From the NCBI RefSeq assembly GCF_905171765.1, contig NC_053392.1:448288837-448352836 (forward strand): a stretch of 64,000 nucleotides of DNA, given 5' to 3'. Under the pieces are notes generated by a model that was given only the letters and a program-made list of their open reading frames with translations, was not told where the DNA came from and made no database searches. Each line of letters opens with the position of its first letter. Position 1 is the first letter of the stretch. The DNA is from Bufo bufo (lineage: Eukaryota > Chordata > Amphibia > Anura > Bufonidae). Positions 20,448 through 32,100 of the stretch are shown here, piece after piece. The translations under genes were made by a program, and so were the position numbers.

Positions 20448-21204
20448 TACACCAACCAACGAGAATAAACTGAGATTAAACGGGTATATCATCAAAAATA
20501 GATACTTTATTGAATAAATGACACATAAACAAGACATGAGACAACAGATAAAAAATGGCTACACCTGAGGAGGCATATTAGCACAGGTGAAACATGGGGG
20601 GAAGGGGTGAAGTATAAAAAGGAGGAGGTAGAAAAAAGGGAGTACAATACCTCACTAATTTCGCATTGTATTTCTGCAACCACAAATATTCAGTATATAG
20701 GGGCATAAAAGCCCCTTAAAAATACTAAAGTGAAAATGCTGAATGGTAAAACACCATATCAATAAATGGTTACAGACTACACCGCAACATATGGATGTGT
20801 GATGGTTCCAAATATGGGACCATACAACAACCAAAAGAAGAAAAGGTTAAAGTGCAAGTGCATGAGAAGTCACCATATCAATGGTCAAATATCACAATTG
20901 TAACTATGGTGACAACTTAAACCTCCATATACGTACAAATATGGCTCAGGTGCACAGCAACAACCATCTATGGATAACCCAAGTGGGTATAGCTAGACAC
21001 CTAGAGCCAGTGAACACATCCCCCAAAGTTCACAAAAACAAAGCATATCTACATACCCATGATATGGGGATATACACCTCAGGAGAGCCACTTAACCCCG
21101 ACGCGCGTTTCGGCGGATGCCTTCCTCTGGGGGTGAGGATCTCCTTGTGAATGCGCTTCTTATAAGGAGCCCTGCACACCTGTGTCACATTGAATTAATC
21201 TAAA
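20448..21204 (-). repeat. PLE left terminal repeat (inverted copy)
   Basis: Reverse complement of 24572-25328 with only scattered differences. The outer edge is TACACCAACCAACGAGAAT and the inner edge TTGAATTAATCTAAA. It includes a hammerhead-like motif at 21091-21137 on the minus strand. Confidence 0.9.
21091..21137 (-). ncRNA. Hammerhead-like ribozyme motif in PLE repeat
   Basis: On the minus strand the order is CACCCC, CAGAGGA, GGC-ATCC-GCC hairpin, GAAA, CGCGCG, TC, GGGGTT. This matches a minimal type I hammerhead: stem I CCCC/GGGG, a core resembling CUGAUGA with two changes, a short stem II, GAAA, a minimal stem III and the UC cleavage site. Hammerheads are reported in PLE terminal repeats (established knowledge). 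The altered core and one extra A before stem II may make this copy weak or inactive. Confidence 0.45.
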
Positions 21205-21251
21205 GTTTAAAGGTAATTAATTTATCTGATCATCACCTCTCTGACACGGAT

Positions 21252-22871
21252 ATGTCTGTTTTACAGAAAGGATTGACCTTTTCACTTTGTTCTCTCCCTG
21301 ATATATTTACAGAGGTAAAGGACCTCCATCTTTTTGGAAGCCTACTGGTTTTTAAAAAATGGTTCCATGTTTCTGAGGAGGATCCTGTTTTTAACACATC
21401 AACTGAGAAGGAGGCTCTCAATGTCTTGGAGAGCCTTTTACAAGAACAACAAACTGACACATCAGGTGAGATTCCTATGACATTGAGGAAATGCTCTGAA
21501 AAATTTCCCCCCTTGACTATCTGTCCAGCTGTGGATCTCTTTGTGAAATCTGTCACTAATGAACTCCACAAGCTACCTCAAAATAATACACGGAACAATT
21601 TCACATCAAAACAACGTGTAAGTTTGAGAAAATTACAGTTCCTATCGGACGTAATTTTCAAACCGGCAGATAAAGGCGGCAACATAGTTATCTGGCCCCG
21701 TAAAATGTACGAGTCAGAGGTCTACCGCCAACTTAGAGATACATCCTGCTATAAAAAACTCACGTTTAACCCTCTCTCATCCTACAGCAGCTCTCTACAG
21801 GATCTCCTAAATAGAGCAGTTGATGATGGTACTATCTCCAAACAATTACAGGAAGCACTAACTGTGAACAGTCCCACAATACCAACTTTGTACCTCCTAC
21901 CAAAAGTCCACAAGAGTGTGAAGAGGCCCCCGGGCAGGCCCATCATATCTGGCTGTGGGGGACCATTTGAAAAGGTGTGTAAATTCCTGGATCATAAATT
22001 GAAACCAATGGTTGAGTGTCTCCCCTCATACACACAAGACACTCCTGATCTACTCGAGAAAATTGATGGGGTCCACTTAGACACGGATATGTTACTCGTA
22101 ACATGTGATGTAGAGTCTCTCTACACTAACATCAGACATGTAGATGGAATAAAAGCTACATCCTATTTTCTGTCTATGAGTGACAATGATAGTGTGATGT
22201 CAGGATATCTCACAGACCTATTGCGGTTTGTGTTGACACACAACTTCTTCACATTTAATTGCTCCTTCTACCTGCAGCTCCAGGGCACGGCTATGGGGGA
22301 GGCCTTTGCGCCCTCGTATGCCAACTTGTTCCTGGGGCTGTGGGAGAGGGAGCTATTCATGTCAGATCATGGTGTGTCGATGGACCGGGTCATTTTTTGG
22401 ACCCGGTACATCGACGACATCCTCTTGATCTGGCATGGGTCATTGGATGGGCTTCAAACCTTCATCAATGAACTTAACAATAATGGATATAATATCCATT
22501 TAACTTATAAGCATGACCCCAAGACAGTGGATTTTTTGGATGTTAAGATTAAAGTCGATGAATGTGGTTACTTACAGACGGATGTACACAGGAAAGAAAC
22601 ATCTGTGAATGTCCTGTTGCACGCCTCCTCGTCACACACTAAACAGACCGTTAGGGCAATCCCGACTGGCCAATTTATTCGAATAAGAAGGATTTGCTCC
22701 AGTGATGCTGATTTCGAACAACAAGCAGACACCCTGAGAAAACGGTTCCTCGAAAGGGGATATAGTAAGAGGTCCATTAAGAAGGCATACAACAGGGCCA
22801 GACACACACTACGGGAGAGCTTGGTACATCCGAAGCCAAAGAATCAACCTACTACTGAAATGGTAAGATAA
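21252..22871 (+). pseudogene. Penelope-like reverse transcriptase
   Basis: A 539-residue open frame encoding the RT that copies PLE RNA at nicked target DNA. Visible landmarks: ADKGGN at residues 139-144, LPKVHK at 216-221, GRPIISG at 228-234, TCDVESLYTNI around the first catalytic aspartate (D286), QGTAMGEAFAPSYANLF at 344-360, and the catalytic box YIDD at 386-389 preceded by the PLE-typical aromatic (FWTR). The frame ends in a TAA at 22869-22871, but the same frame stays open and PLE-like afterwards, so this is a single nonsense change. The true start may lie upstream of the Met at 21252. Confidence 0.92.
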
Positions 22872-23485
22872 ATCACCAAATATCACTCACAATGGGAGGA
22901 CATATATCAAATGTTAAAAAGGTTTTGGCCCATCCTTAGGACGGACCCAATTTTGGAAAAGTTTCTGTCCCCCACTCCATCACTGGTTGCAAGGAGATCA
23001 AGAAATTTGAGGGATCACATGGTGAAATCATACTATACTCCAGGGCGGGCAGGGACAATTTTTGGGTCAAGTGGACCCAAAGGGGGCTGCTCCCCATGCA
23101 GTAAATGTGTGGCGTGTCCTAATGTGGAGAAGGCCACGGATTTTCGGAATTCAGCCCAGACAAAAGCATATCCTGCACCACAAAAGCAGTGATTTATTAT
23201 GCAACATGCCCGTGTCAAAAGATCTATGTAGGCCTCACTCCCAGAGAACTAAAAATGAGGATTAGGGAACACGTCTGGGACATAGTGAAAGCAAGGGATA
23301 CTGAAGACCTGGTTAATTTAAAACCGATTCCCAAACATTTCAGGAAACATCATAAGGGCAATCCATCCCTCTTGAGGGTACGTGGCATTGATCACGTGGA
23401 CTTGGGGATGCGGGGTGGTAATATAGCGAAAACCCTGGCTCAACGTGAGACCAGGTGGATCTGGACCACACACTTTTGTTTTTAA
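22872..23485 (+). pseudogene. PLE linker and GIY-YIG endonuclease
   Basis: Continues the RT frame after the stop. The linker has SRNLRDHMVKSYY and a cysteine cluster CSPCSKCVACPN near 23090, the zinc-binding region that precedes the nuclease in PLEs. A frameshift between about 23130 and 23170 moves into the frame of 23189-23485. The nuclease there begins VIYYATCPCQKIYVGLT (GIY-YIG motif, here IYY and IYVG) and continues with the catalytic arginine in RIREH and an HFRKHHKG region. This domain makes the target nick. Confidence 0.88.
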
Positions 23486-24571
23486 TATAATTTTTTAAGT
23501 GTAGGTATCCTTGTTTTTTGCGTCTTAGTTTATTTCGTGATTACTCACATATGTGTTTTTTTATTCTTTAGTATATCTGGGTCTTTCCACACCCTTACCA
23601 TATGGAGCTTTTAGGATATTCTGGGATGAGAAGATCCCCTTTGGACGTCCATCGACGTGGAAGATTTATCACTCATCTCTGTATTGTATATAGGATATAT
23701 TGGGGGGATAAGAATCCTTTGGACGCCTGTCGACATAGAGAATTTACTTTATATTCTTTTACTATATATACCTTATGTATTTGTGCACAGTGTGCACTGT
23801 CACATTAATTCTACACATGTAACTTATACTTTGTCTTTGCATTATAATAATAGTAGTTACATATTTACCCATTCCTTTGGTTTTTTGTCAGTATTTGCTG
23901 TGCCCGACCGCGGCTAGCTTCCACCCCAATACTTTTGTTTTGGGGGGATGCTGTCCATGGTTGGACGTGGCTGACTGGCAATCTGACCTTGAAAGGAATG
24001 GATTCACATTTATTTTATTTAACACATTTTTTGATCATGTTTTCCCGGCTTATGTATTGACTGCTCACTTATATCACTATTTTTGCTTTCCCTTAATCAT
24101 GTACCACAGAACTTATATATTATATATTACATAATATGTCACACCTTTATGACCCTTCACTTTTTGTTTAGATTTTTCTATATATAGTCCTCCCAGTGTA
24201 ATATTAATATATATTGAGTATATACATGCTGTTGAATATTTCGACTGTTAGGGATTTCCATGGACGCATTTGCCTTCTCAGCTAAATGCTGCTTAATGAT
24301 CTACTTTGTCTGAAGGACCTTCCTGGGGGAGTGGCTTACCGTCATGTGGGTGGAGAGGGGTGTGCAGCCTCGTGACTGGCCATCGGGGGGCCACGCCTAC
24401 CTCCCTGCCTTTGTTTGGGCGCTGCCGGATACGCGATTGGCCGTCGCGGCTCTGACGCGTCACATGGGTGGGGCGAGATGTGCGGCCGGCTAACTGGCCA
24501 TTGGCCGGCTATGCTACTTCGCCCGCCCCCAATTTTTCCTCCTCCCACAGTCCTGCTTACAATGGGGCGTT
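23486..24571 (+). other. PLE 3' non-coding region
   Basis: AT-rich sequence after the nuclease stop, then GC-rich from about 24300 with GGCCATTGGCCGG-like segments. No domain-bearing ORF. It ends where the right terminal repeat begins. Confidence 0.6.
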
Positions 24572-25328
24572 TTTAGATTAATTCAATGTGACACAGGTGT
24601 GCAGGGCTCCTTATAAGAAGCGCATTCACAAGGAGAGCCTCACCCCCAGAGGAAGGCATCCGACGAAAAGAGCGTCGGGGTTATGTGACTCTCCTGAGGT
24701 GTATATCCCCATATCATGGGTATGTAGATATGCTATATTTTTGTGGACTTTGGGGGATGTGTTCACTGGCTCTAGGTGTCTAGCTATACCAACTTGGGTT
24801 ATCCATAGATGGATGTTGCTGTGCACCTGAGCCATATTTGTACATATATGGAGGTTTAAGTTGTCACCATAGTTACAATTGTGATATTTGACCATTGATA
24901 TGGTGACTTCTCATGCACTTGCACTTTAACCTTTTCTTCTTTTGGTTGTTGTATGGTCCCATATTTGGAACCATCACACATCCATATGTTGCGGTGTAGT
25001 CTGTAACCATTTATTGATATGGTGTTTTATCATTCAGCACTTTCACTTTAGTATTTTTAAAGGGCTTTTATGCCCCTATATACTGAATATTTGTGGTTGC
25101 AGAAATACAATGCGAAATTAGTGAGGTATTGTACTCCCTTTTTTCTACCTCCTCCTTTTTATACTCCACCCCTTCCCCCCATGTTTCACCTGTGCTAATA
25201 TGCCTCCTCAGGTGTAGCCATTTTTTATCTGTTGTCTCATGTCTTGTTTATGTGTCATTTATTCAATAAAGGATTTTTTTTTGATGATATACCCGTTTAA
25301 TCTCAGTTTATTCTTGTTGGTTGGTGTA
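24572..25328 (+). repeat. PLE right terminal repeat
   Basis: Inverted partner of 20448-21204. Near its outer edge is AATAAAGG (about 25265), a candidate polyadenylation signal on the sense strand. A hammerhead-like motif lies at 24639-24686. Confidence 0.9.
24639..24686 (+). ncRNA. Degenerate hammerhead-like motif, right PLE repeat
   Basis: Same arrangement as the left copy (CACCCCC, AGAGGAAGGCATCC, then GAAAAGAGCGTCGGGG), but stem II has lost its GCC partner (now GAC) and stem III has changed from CGCGCG to AGAGCG. Probably inactive. Confidence 0.35.
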
Positions 25329-25447
25329 TTCATGTACACTGAGTGGGTTTTTACTTACTCTTTCCGAGTCTATTTAAGATAGTATATTCAGTTACCGTTT
25401 ATGTGTATGTCTATGTTTTGTGTAACCTAGTTGTAATAATCTACGAA

Positions 25448-26437
25448 TGGTGAGGCCTGAAAAAGTACAGGCGATAGTAGATTGGGTTGCTGACAGTGGA
25501 TCCAGTTCCTTCACATTGTCTCCCACCCAGTCTCATGCTGAAAGACCACAGTTGGCACCTGCAGCCGATGTCCATCAGTCTTTCACCTCACCCCCTTGCA
25601 AATCAGCCAAGCAGTCTGAACCCCAAGTCATGCAGCAGTTTCTTCTGCTTTTTGATGACTCTGTTAGCAGGGTTTCCCAGTGCCATCCACCTAGCCCTGC
25701 CCCAGAAATGGAAGAGATTGAGTGCACCGATGCCCAACCACTTATGTTTCAAGATGAGTACATGGGAGGAACATCGCAGCATGTCTCGGATGATGATAAA
25801 ACACAGGTGCCAACTGCTGGGGCTTTCGAAATTGTGCAAACTGACAAGGAGGGCAGGGGTGAAGACTGGGTGAAAGATGATGTGGAGGACAATGAGGTCC
25901 TTTACCCCACATGGAATCAAGGTCATGCGAGAGACCTGTGTAGTTCGGAGGAAGAGCCGGTGGTCGCACAGAGCCACGAGCACAGCAGAAGGAGCAGGGT
26001 GCAAAAGCGGTCCTTCCGTCTTCTAGACAGTACGCCTGCTACTGCCCACCGCAGCAAGGGACCGAGCACACCAAAGCCAGCTCCAAGGAGTTCCCTGGTG
26101 TGGCAGTTCTTCAGACAATGTGCTGACGACAAGACACGAGTGGTTTGCACGCTGTGCAATCAGAGCCTGAAGCAAGGCATAAACGTTCTCAACCTGAGCA
26201 CAACCTGCATGACCAGGCATTTAAGTGCAAAACACGAGCTGCAGTGGAGTAGACATCTCAAAAACCTGGCTCCTCCTGCTTCCTCTTCTGCTGCAGTCGC
26301 AGCCTCTTCATCCACCTCTGAAGTGACAGTGCCACCTGGCACCCCGCAAACAGAGGATCTGCCAGCAACACCAACACTTGGGTCACCAAGCATCTCCACA
26401 ATGTCCCACGGAAGCGTTCAGCTCTCCATATCCCAAA
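25448..26437 (+). pseudogene. hAT-A transposase, acidic region and BED finger
   Basis: Second piece of the transposase, in the frame opening MVRPEKVQAIVDW. A long serine- and acid-rich segment of about 210 residues is followed by a BED-type zinc finger: SLVWQFF, C234 and C237 (CTLC), H258 and H263 (HLSAKH), which would bind the element ends. A Ser/Ala/Pro-rich linker leads to SISQIEM, where hAT-B is inserted. The octamer ATCCCAAA at 26430-26437 is that insertion's target and recurs at 37316. Confidence 0.85.
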
Positions 26438-28284
26438 TAGAGATGTCGCGAACATAAAATTTTCCGTTCGGGAACGACGAACGCGAATTTTCACAAATGT
26501 TCGCGAACGGGCGAACCGCCATAGACTTCAATAGGCAGGCGAAATTTAAAACCCACAGGGACTCTTTCTGGCCACAATAGTGATGGAAAAGTTGTTTCAA
26601 GGGGACTAACACCTGGACTGTGGCATGCCGGAGGGGGATCCATGGCAAAACTCCCATGTAAAATTACGTAGTTGACGCAGAGTCGGGTTTTAATCCATAA
26701 AGGGCATAAATCACCTAACATTCCTAAATTGTTTGGAATAACGTGCTTTAAAACATCAGGTATGATGTTGTATCGATCAGATAGTGTAAGGGTTACGCCC
26801 GCTTCACAGTGACAGACCAAACTCCCCGTTTAACGCACCACAAACAATCGCAAACAGTCCATTTGCACAAGGATAGAAACCAAGCTAGCCATGTCCCGTT
26901 CCTTGTCCTCACTGACGTCATTGAAGGTCTCTTCCTCCACCCAGCCACATACAACACCAAGGGTCCCTGAAAGGTGACAACAAGCCCCCTGGGACGCCTG
27001 CTGTGGTTGGTCTTCCACCTCCTCAAAGCCACATTCCTCCTCTAACTCCTCTTCTTCAGACTCCTCGCTCTGCGTTGCCGCAGGTCCAGCAATCGACAAC
27101 GACAAGGCTGCTTCTGGTGGTGATGTGACCACAACTCTTCCTTTTCATGCTCATCTACGGCCTGATCCAGTACTCTTCGCAGGGCACTCTCCAGAAAAAA
27201 CGCATATGGGATGAGGTCGATGATGTTGCCTTGGGTTTGACTGACCAGGTTTGTCACCTCCGCCAAAGGACGCAAGAGCCTACAGCCATTGTGCATGAGC
27301 GTTCAGTAACGCGGCCAAAAAATACCCAGCTCCGCAGAGGCTGTCCACTTTTTTTTTTATTAAGAACCGGGAGATGGAAAAAGATACTTGGTCGGTCCTC
27401 TTACTTCCAATTCGGGGCACTGCGTGTACGCCTTGCAATGTACTGTGCCACCAGATATGAGTGGTGTGTTAAGTAGTACTATTCCTATCAGTTTAATCCC
27501 TGTTACATCCCCTATCAGGAGACGTGTATGGAATAGATTTTAGACAACCGCAAAGAGTTGTCAATAGTTGACACACTTATGACATAAATTTTATTCCTCT
27601 ATGCGTCAATCTTGGTGTAGTGATGACTGTGCTCGTGCGCACGTTTGGGAGATTGCAAGCGATGGGGTTTTTTCAAAGTCTATGGTCGTGCTGACTGAGG
27701 TAGTTCAGTGACAGTTAAGTGACCCAAGAAAACAATGATTCTGCAGTGTGGGCCCATTGTTGGCCTAGTAGGATTTAATGATCACCTTAGATGATCACAA
27801 AGAAAATTAATGTTTTTTCTATGCAAAATTATCCAGCCGATCGCTTTTGGTCTGTTCACAATGAAGCAACGACCTTATCATCTGGGGTGTGCCAACATTG
27901 CCGTTGCCAACACACTCATAGAGGTGGTCGCTTCATTGTGATACGCAAGCCCCTTCACCACAACAAGGTAACAATCACGAAGGGGAATTGACACATGTAT
28001 GTGCCTTTTTTTTTGTTTTGTTTTTGCAGCCACAGTGCAGCACCAGAGGCCAGAAAATTAGGCATGTACACATGCCTGAAAAATCAGGTATTGTTGAAGC
28101 CGCTGCTGTAGCAGCGGCCAGAAAAAATGATGTTTTCCAGGCAAAAAGTGCACTAAAACGTTTTGGCTTGAACCCTAGTTGGTGGCAGATAAGTCACGTA
28201 AGTCATCCGACATGCAGAGATAAAATACAGCAACGTGAGGACCATTTTTAGCCCAAGGCAGCTCATCTCATCACCAGGCCTTTA
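26438..28284 (-). other. hAT-B 3' region
   Basis: Non-coding apart from the duplicated fragment at 26830-27340. Contains an inverted pair GAAGCAACGACCTTATCATC and GAGGTGGTCGCTTCATTGTG near 27862-27940 and a plus-strand alanine-rich frame near 28080 with no known domain. I see no second transposon end here. Confidence 0.5.
26830..27340 (-). pseudogene. Duplicated middle piece of hAT-B transposase
   Basis: Minus-strand sequence parallel to 33600-34110: CRLLRPLAEVTNLVSQTQG matches CRLMHPFEEVTNLVSRTEG, followed by RRVLDQAVDE and an acidic block ending VEDQPQQ. It has diverged noticeably, with frameshifts. It lies downstream of the transposase stop, in direct orientation, near the 3' terminus. 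Either a partial tandem duplication within the element or an older hAT-B fragment captured there. Confidence 0.75.
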
Positions 28285-28841
28285 TTAGTCAAATGTATCG
28301 CCCACTGTCAGTACCTTCGGGATCCATGCCTCATTCATCTTAATAAAGGTGAGGTAATCTAGACTTTTTTGACCTAGGCGACTTCTCTTCTCAGTGACAA
28401 TACCTCCTGCTGCACTGAAGGTCCTTTCTGACAGGACACTTGAAGCGGGGCAGGCCAGAAGTTCTATCGCAAATTGGGATAGCTCAGGCCACAGGTCAAG
28501 CCTGCACACCCAGTAGTCAAGGGGTTCATCGCTCCTCAGAGTGTCGATATCTGCAGTTAAGGCGAGGTAGTCTGCTACCTGTCGGTCGAGTAGTTCTCTG
28601 AGGGTGGATCCCGAAGGGCTGTGGCGATGCGTAGGACTTAAAAAGCTCTGCATGTCCTCCATCAACATCACGTCTGTAAAGCGTCCTGTCCTTGCCGGCG
28701 TGGTTGTGGTAGGAGGATTACTTTCACCTCTTCCCCTGTTAGATTCCCGTTGTTCTGTGACATCACCCTTATACGCTGTGTAAAGAATACTTTTTAATTT
28801 ATTTTGGAACTGCTGCATCCTTTCCGACTTGCGGTAATTCG
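28285..28841 (-). pseudogene. hAT-B transposase, dimerisation domain
   Basis: C-terminal piece of the hAT-B transposase after the Gypsy insertion. Contains LDYWVCRLDLWPELSQF, then LLACPASSVLSERTFSAAGG and TFIKMNEAWIP, the full hAT C-terminal dimerisation signature, ending at a stop at 28285. It joins in sense to the part that stops at 33509. The target duplication GTAAC lies at 28842-28846. Confidence 0.92.
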
Positions 28842-28846
28842 GTAAC

Positions 28847-29498
28847 TGTCACGAGGGTGTCGAGGACCACGCCTGACTCCGTTATACCCGGGGTCAGGAA
28901 GTCGCAGCGGTTGGCTGCACGCTCTATTTAAGATAGGGCTGTTTTCCTTATGGTAGCTTTCTGGGTTTGCTTAGCAAACCCTTTTGGCTCACTCAGGGAT
29001 CCGTAGCTCCTTCTCCTCAGCTGTTCCTTGTCCAGCACTTCCAGACCTCCTTATATTTCTCTCTCACACTTCTCTGGTTGCCAGAGATAGAGCTTCCTGC
29101 CTGGACATCTATTCTGACCTTCTGGAGCTGTGTTGCTGCGTTCGCTGGTAGTTGGTCCAGTACGCTACCCTCCAGATCCCTGTTGGACCTTTTTGGTTTA
29201 TTGTGGTCGCCCACCTGGGTGTATGTGTTTGTATGTTTTGTCTGTCCTCTCCCTGGTGTTTCCCTCTTAGTGATAGTGGTGTGGACTAGCGATCCCACCG
29301 GCCTGTTCACTATCCAGGGCTCATATTAGGGAAAGCCAGGGTTTAGGCACGCGATCGCCGCACGGGTGAGGAACCCGTCTAGGGACGTCAGGGCAGTTAG
29401 GTGCCAGCCGCAAGGTGAGTTAGGGGTCACCACCTTTCCCTCTCCCTTGGGCAGGGCTTTCCCTGTTTTCCTCCCTGTGCGTGTCGTCGGTCATTACA
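28847..29498 (+). repeat. Gypsy 5' LTR
   Basis: 652 bp, starts TGTCACGAGGGTGTC and ends GGTCATTACA. A solo copy of the same LTR is at 52847-53496. Short open frames inside it are not genes. Confidence 0.95.
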
Positions 29499-32100
29499 TT
29501 ATCTCTGGCCTTCTTTCCTCAGAAACAAAAGACCGTCGGAAAAACTACTAACCCCAGGCTGTGTGGAGGATGTCAGCCGGGGGGTATACGTTTCCTCCAT
29601 ACGTACATCGCAATTTGTGTTGCCAGCGGTTATTATTTTTGGTGATAAGACGGAGACTATTTCTTTCTTTCTAGACAGTGGAGCAGGGGTAAATTTGATA
29701 GATGCCCATTTTGCCCGCACTTTGGGTTTGTCTCTCTGTACTTTACAGAGACCCATTCCCATATTCGCTATTGATTCTGCTCCCCTGTCTCAGAGAAACC
29801 TCACGCACATAGTTCATAATTTACACCTTCGGGTAGGGGACCACCATAACGAGATGCTTTCAGGTTATGTTCTGGAGGGGCTTCCCACTCCGGTAGTGCT
29901 GGGTCTTCCCTGGTTGGTAGCGCACAATCCAGTGGTGGATTGGCAGGCCAGGGAGATATTGGAGTGGAGTGAGCAGTGCAGAGAAAATTGCTTAAATAGC
30001 AATTGCTTAGTCGCCTCCATAACTACCCTACCTACATTTATTTCGGACTTTGAGGATGTTTTTTCTGAAAAGGGTTGTCAGAAGTTACCACCTCATCGTC
30101 CTTATGATTGCCCGGTTAACCTTATTCCCGGCGCAAAATTACCCAAGACCAGGTTATATAATCTTTCGGGTCCAGAGAGACAAGCCATGAAAGATTATAT
30201 CTCCGAGAGCTTGGCTAAGGGACACATCAGACCCTCTTCTTCACCCGTGGCTGCAGGGTTTTTCTTCGTTAAAAAGAAAGATGGGGGCCTGCGTCCTTGC
30301 TTAGATTTTCGCGAATTAAATCAGATAACCATCCGAGACCTATACCCTCTTCCTCTCATTCCTGACCTGTTTAATCAGATTGCGGGTGCTAGGTGGTTCT
30401 CCAAACTTGATCTTAGGGGTGCCTACAATCTGATTCGTATTAAGGAGGGGGATGAGTGGAAGACAGCGTTTAACACCCCTGGGGGGCATTATGAAAATCT
30501 AGTTATGCCTTTCGGTCTGACCAATGCTCCTGCCGTCTTTCAACATTTCGTTAATGACATTTTTAGTCATCTAATCGGCAGGTTTGTGGTAATATACCTA
30601 GATGATATTTTAATTTATTCGTCCGATCTGAAAACACATGAGGTGCATGTCAGACAAGTACTGCAGGTCCTACGGACGAATGAATTATATGCTAAAATTG
30701 AAAAATGTGTCTTCGCCGTTCAGGAGATACAATTCCTGGGTTATTTTTTATCTGCGTCAGGTTTCCGTATGGATCCTAGGAAGGTCCAGGCAATTTTAGA
30801 TTGGGATCTTCCTGAGAACCTCAAAGCACTACAACGGTTCTTGGGCTTCGCGAATTTCTATAGGAAATTCATTAAAAATTATTCACTTATTGTAAAACCG
30901 CTTACTGACATGACTAGGAAGGGGACTGATTTTTCTAAATGGTCTGACGCCGCTAAAGTTGCTTTTTCCTCTCTAAAAGAGAGGTTTACCTCAGCACCTG
31001 TACTGGTCCAACCTGATGTCTCTCAGCCTTTTATTGTTGAAGTCGATGCGTCAGAGGTGGGAGTGGGGGCGGTGCTGTCTCAGGGTCCGTCTCCTGGCAA
31101 ATGGCGTCCTTGTGCTTTCTTTTCTAAAAAACTATCTGCAGCAGAAAAGAACTACGATATTGGCAATAGGGAACTATTAGCTATTAAACTTGCGTTTGAG
31201 GAGTGGCGTCATTTCTTAGAGGGGGCAGTCCACCCCGTCACTGTAATTACGGACCACAAAAATCTTCTGTACCTCGAATCAGCTAAGCGTCTCACCCCTA
31301 GACAGGCTAGGTGGTCGCTATTTTTTACCAGGTTTAACTTTGTGATTACCTATCGTCCTGGGGCAAAGAACACCAAGGCTGATGCACTATCTCGTTGTTT
31401 CCCTGGAGGGGGTAATGTGAGTGATCCGGTACCCATTCTTCAAAGAGGAGTGGTTGTTTCTGCGGTACACTCTGTTTTGGAGGGGAAGGTGTTAGAGGCC
31501 CAGGGGGACGCCCCGGTCTCTTGCCCCTCAGAGAAATTGTTTGTACCGTTGAACTTACGTTTCGAATTATTAAAGGAACATCATAATTCGGCACTTGCTG
31601 GGCACCCGGGTAGTAAAGCAACCTTGGAACTATTGTCTCGTCGTTTTTGGTGGCCAAGGTTGCGTCAGGATGTATTGGATTTTGTGTCTTCTTGTTCTAC
31701 CTGTGCGCGCGCAAAAGTTTCACATACACGTCCTGCAGGGTCTCTATTACCACTCGTCATTCCCAATAGACCGTGGACACATCTGTCAATGGATTTTATC
31801 ACTGACTTACCTTTGTCTGCGGGTAAAACAGTTATTTTGGTAGTAGTGGACAGGTTTAGCAAAATGGTACACTTCATTGCGTTAGCCGCACTACCTAATG
31901 CTAAGACTCTTGCTCAGGTATTCGTCAGTGAAATCGTGAAGCTTCACGGGGTCCCCTCCGATGTTGTTTCGGATCGGGGTACCCAGTTTATTTCTAAATT
32001 TTGGAAAGCTTTTTGTTCTCGTTTGGGGGTACACTTGTCCTTTTCCTCTGCTTTCCATCCTCAGTCGAATGATGGAACCAAAACCTTGAGACATATCTAA
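29499..32100 (+). pseudogene. Gypsy pol: protease, RT, RNase H, start of integrase
   Basis: The open frame from the Met at 29563 (845 residues) probably continues from a lost gag-pol upstream. Domains: aspartic protease DSGAG (D38); RT with LDLRGAYN (D283) and YLDD (345-348); RNase H starting VEVDASEVG (D495); LTPRQARW and NTKADALSR near 600; integrase zinc finger HH-x6-H-x29-C-x2-C (H673/674, H681, C711, C714); integrase core aspartates in MDFITD (D744) and SDRGTQF (D804). The frame breaks just after FHPQSN, where the third catalytic residue would follow, and stops at 32100. Confidence 0.93.

Larger units (their letters stand above)
20448..25439 (+). mobile_element. Penelope-like element with inverted terminal repeats
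   Basis: A 4,992-bp retroelement with an RT of Penelope type followed by a GIY-YIG endonuclease. It is flanked by an exact 15-bp duplication TCTACGAATGGTGAG (20433-20447 and 25440-25454). Terminal repeats of 757 bp lie in inverted orientation (20448-21204 and 24572-25328), with about 110 bp of unique tail at the right. PLEs are known to carry direct or inverted repeats of this sort. One in-frame stop and one frameshift inactivate it. It is inserted in the hAT-A transposase gene. Confidence 0.93.

Noticed and set aside
21233..21571. Minus-strand frame overlapping the PLE RT start
   Set aside because: Shadow of the coding strand; the RT motifs are on the plus strand.
28967..29329. 120-residue frame, and its equivalents at 32972 and 52972
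   Set aside because: They lie wholly in the Gypsy LTRs and are shared only because the LTRs are copies.
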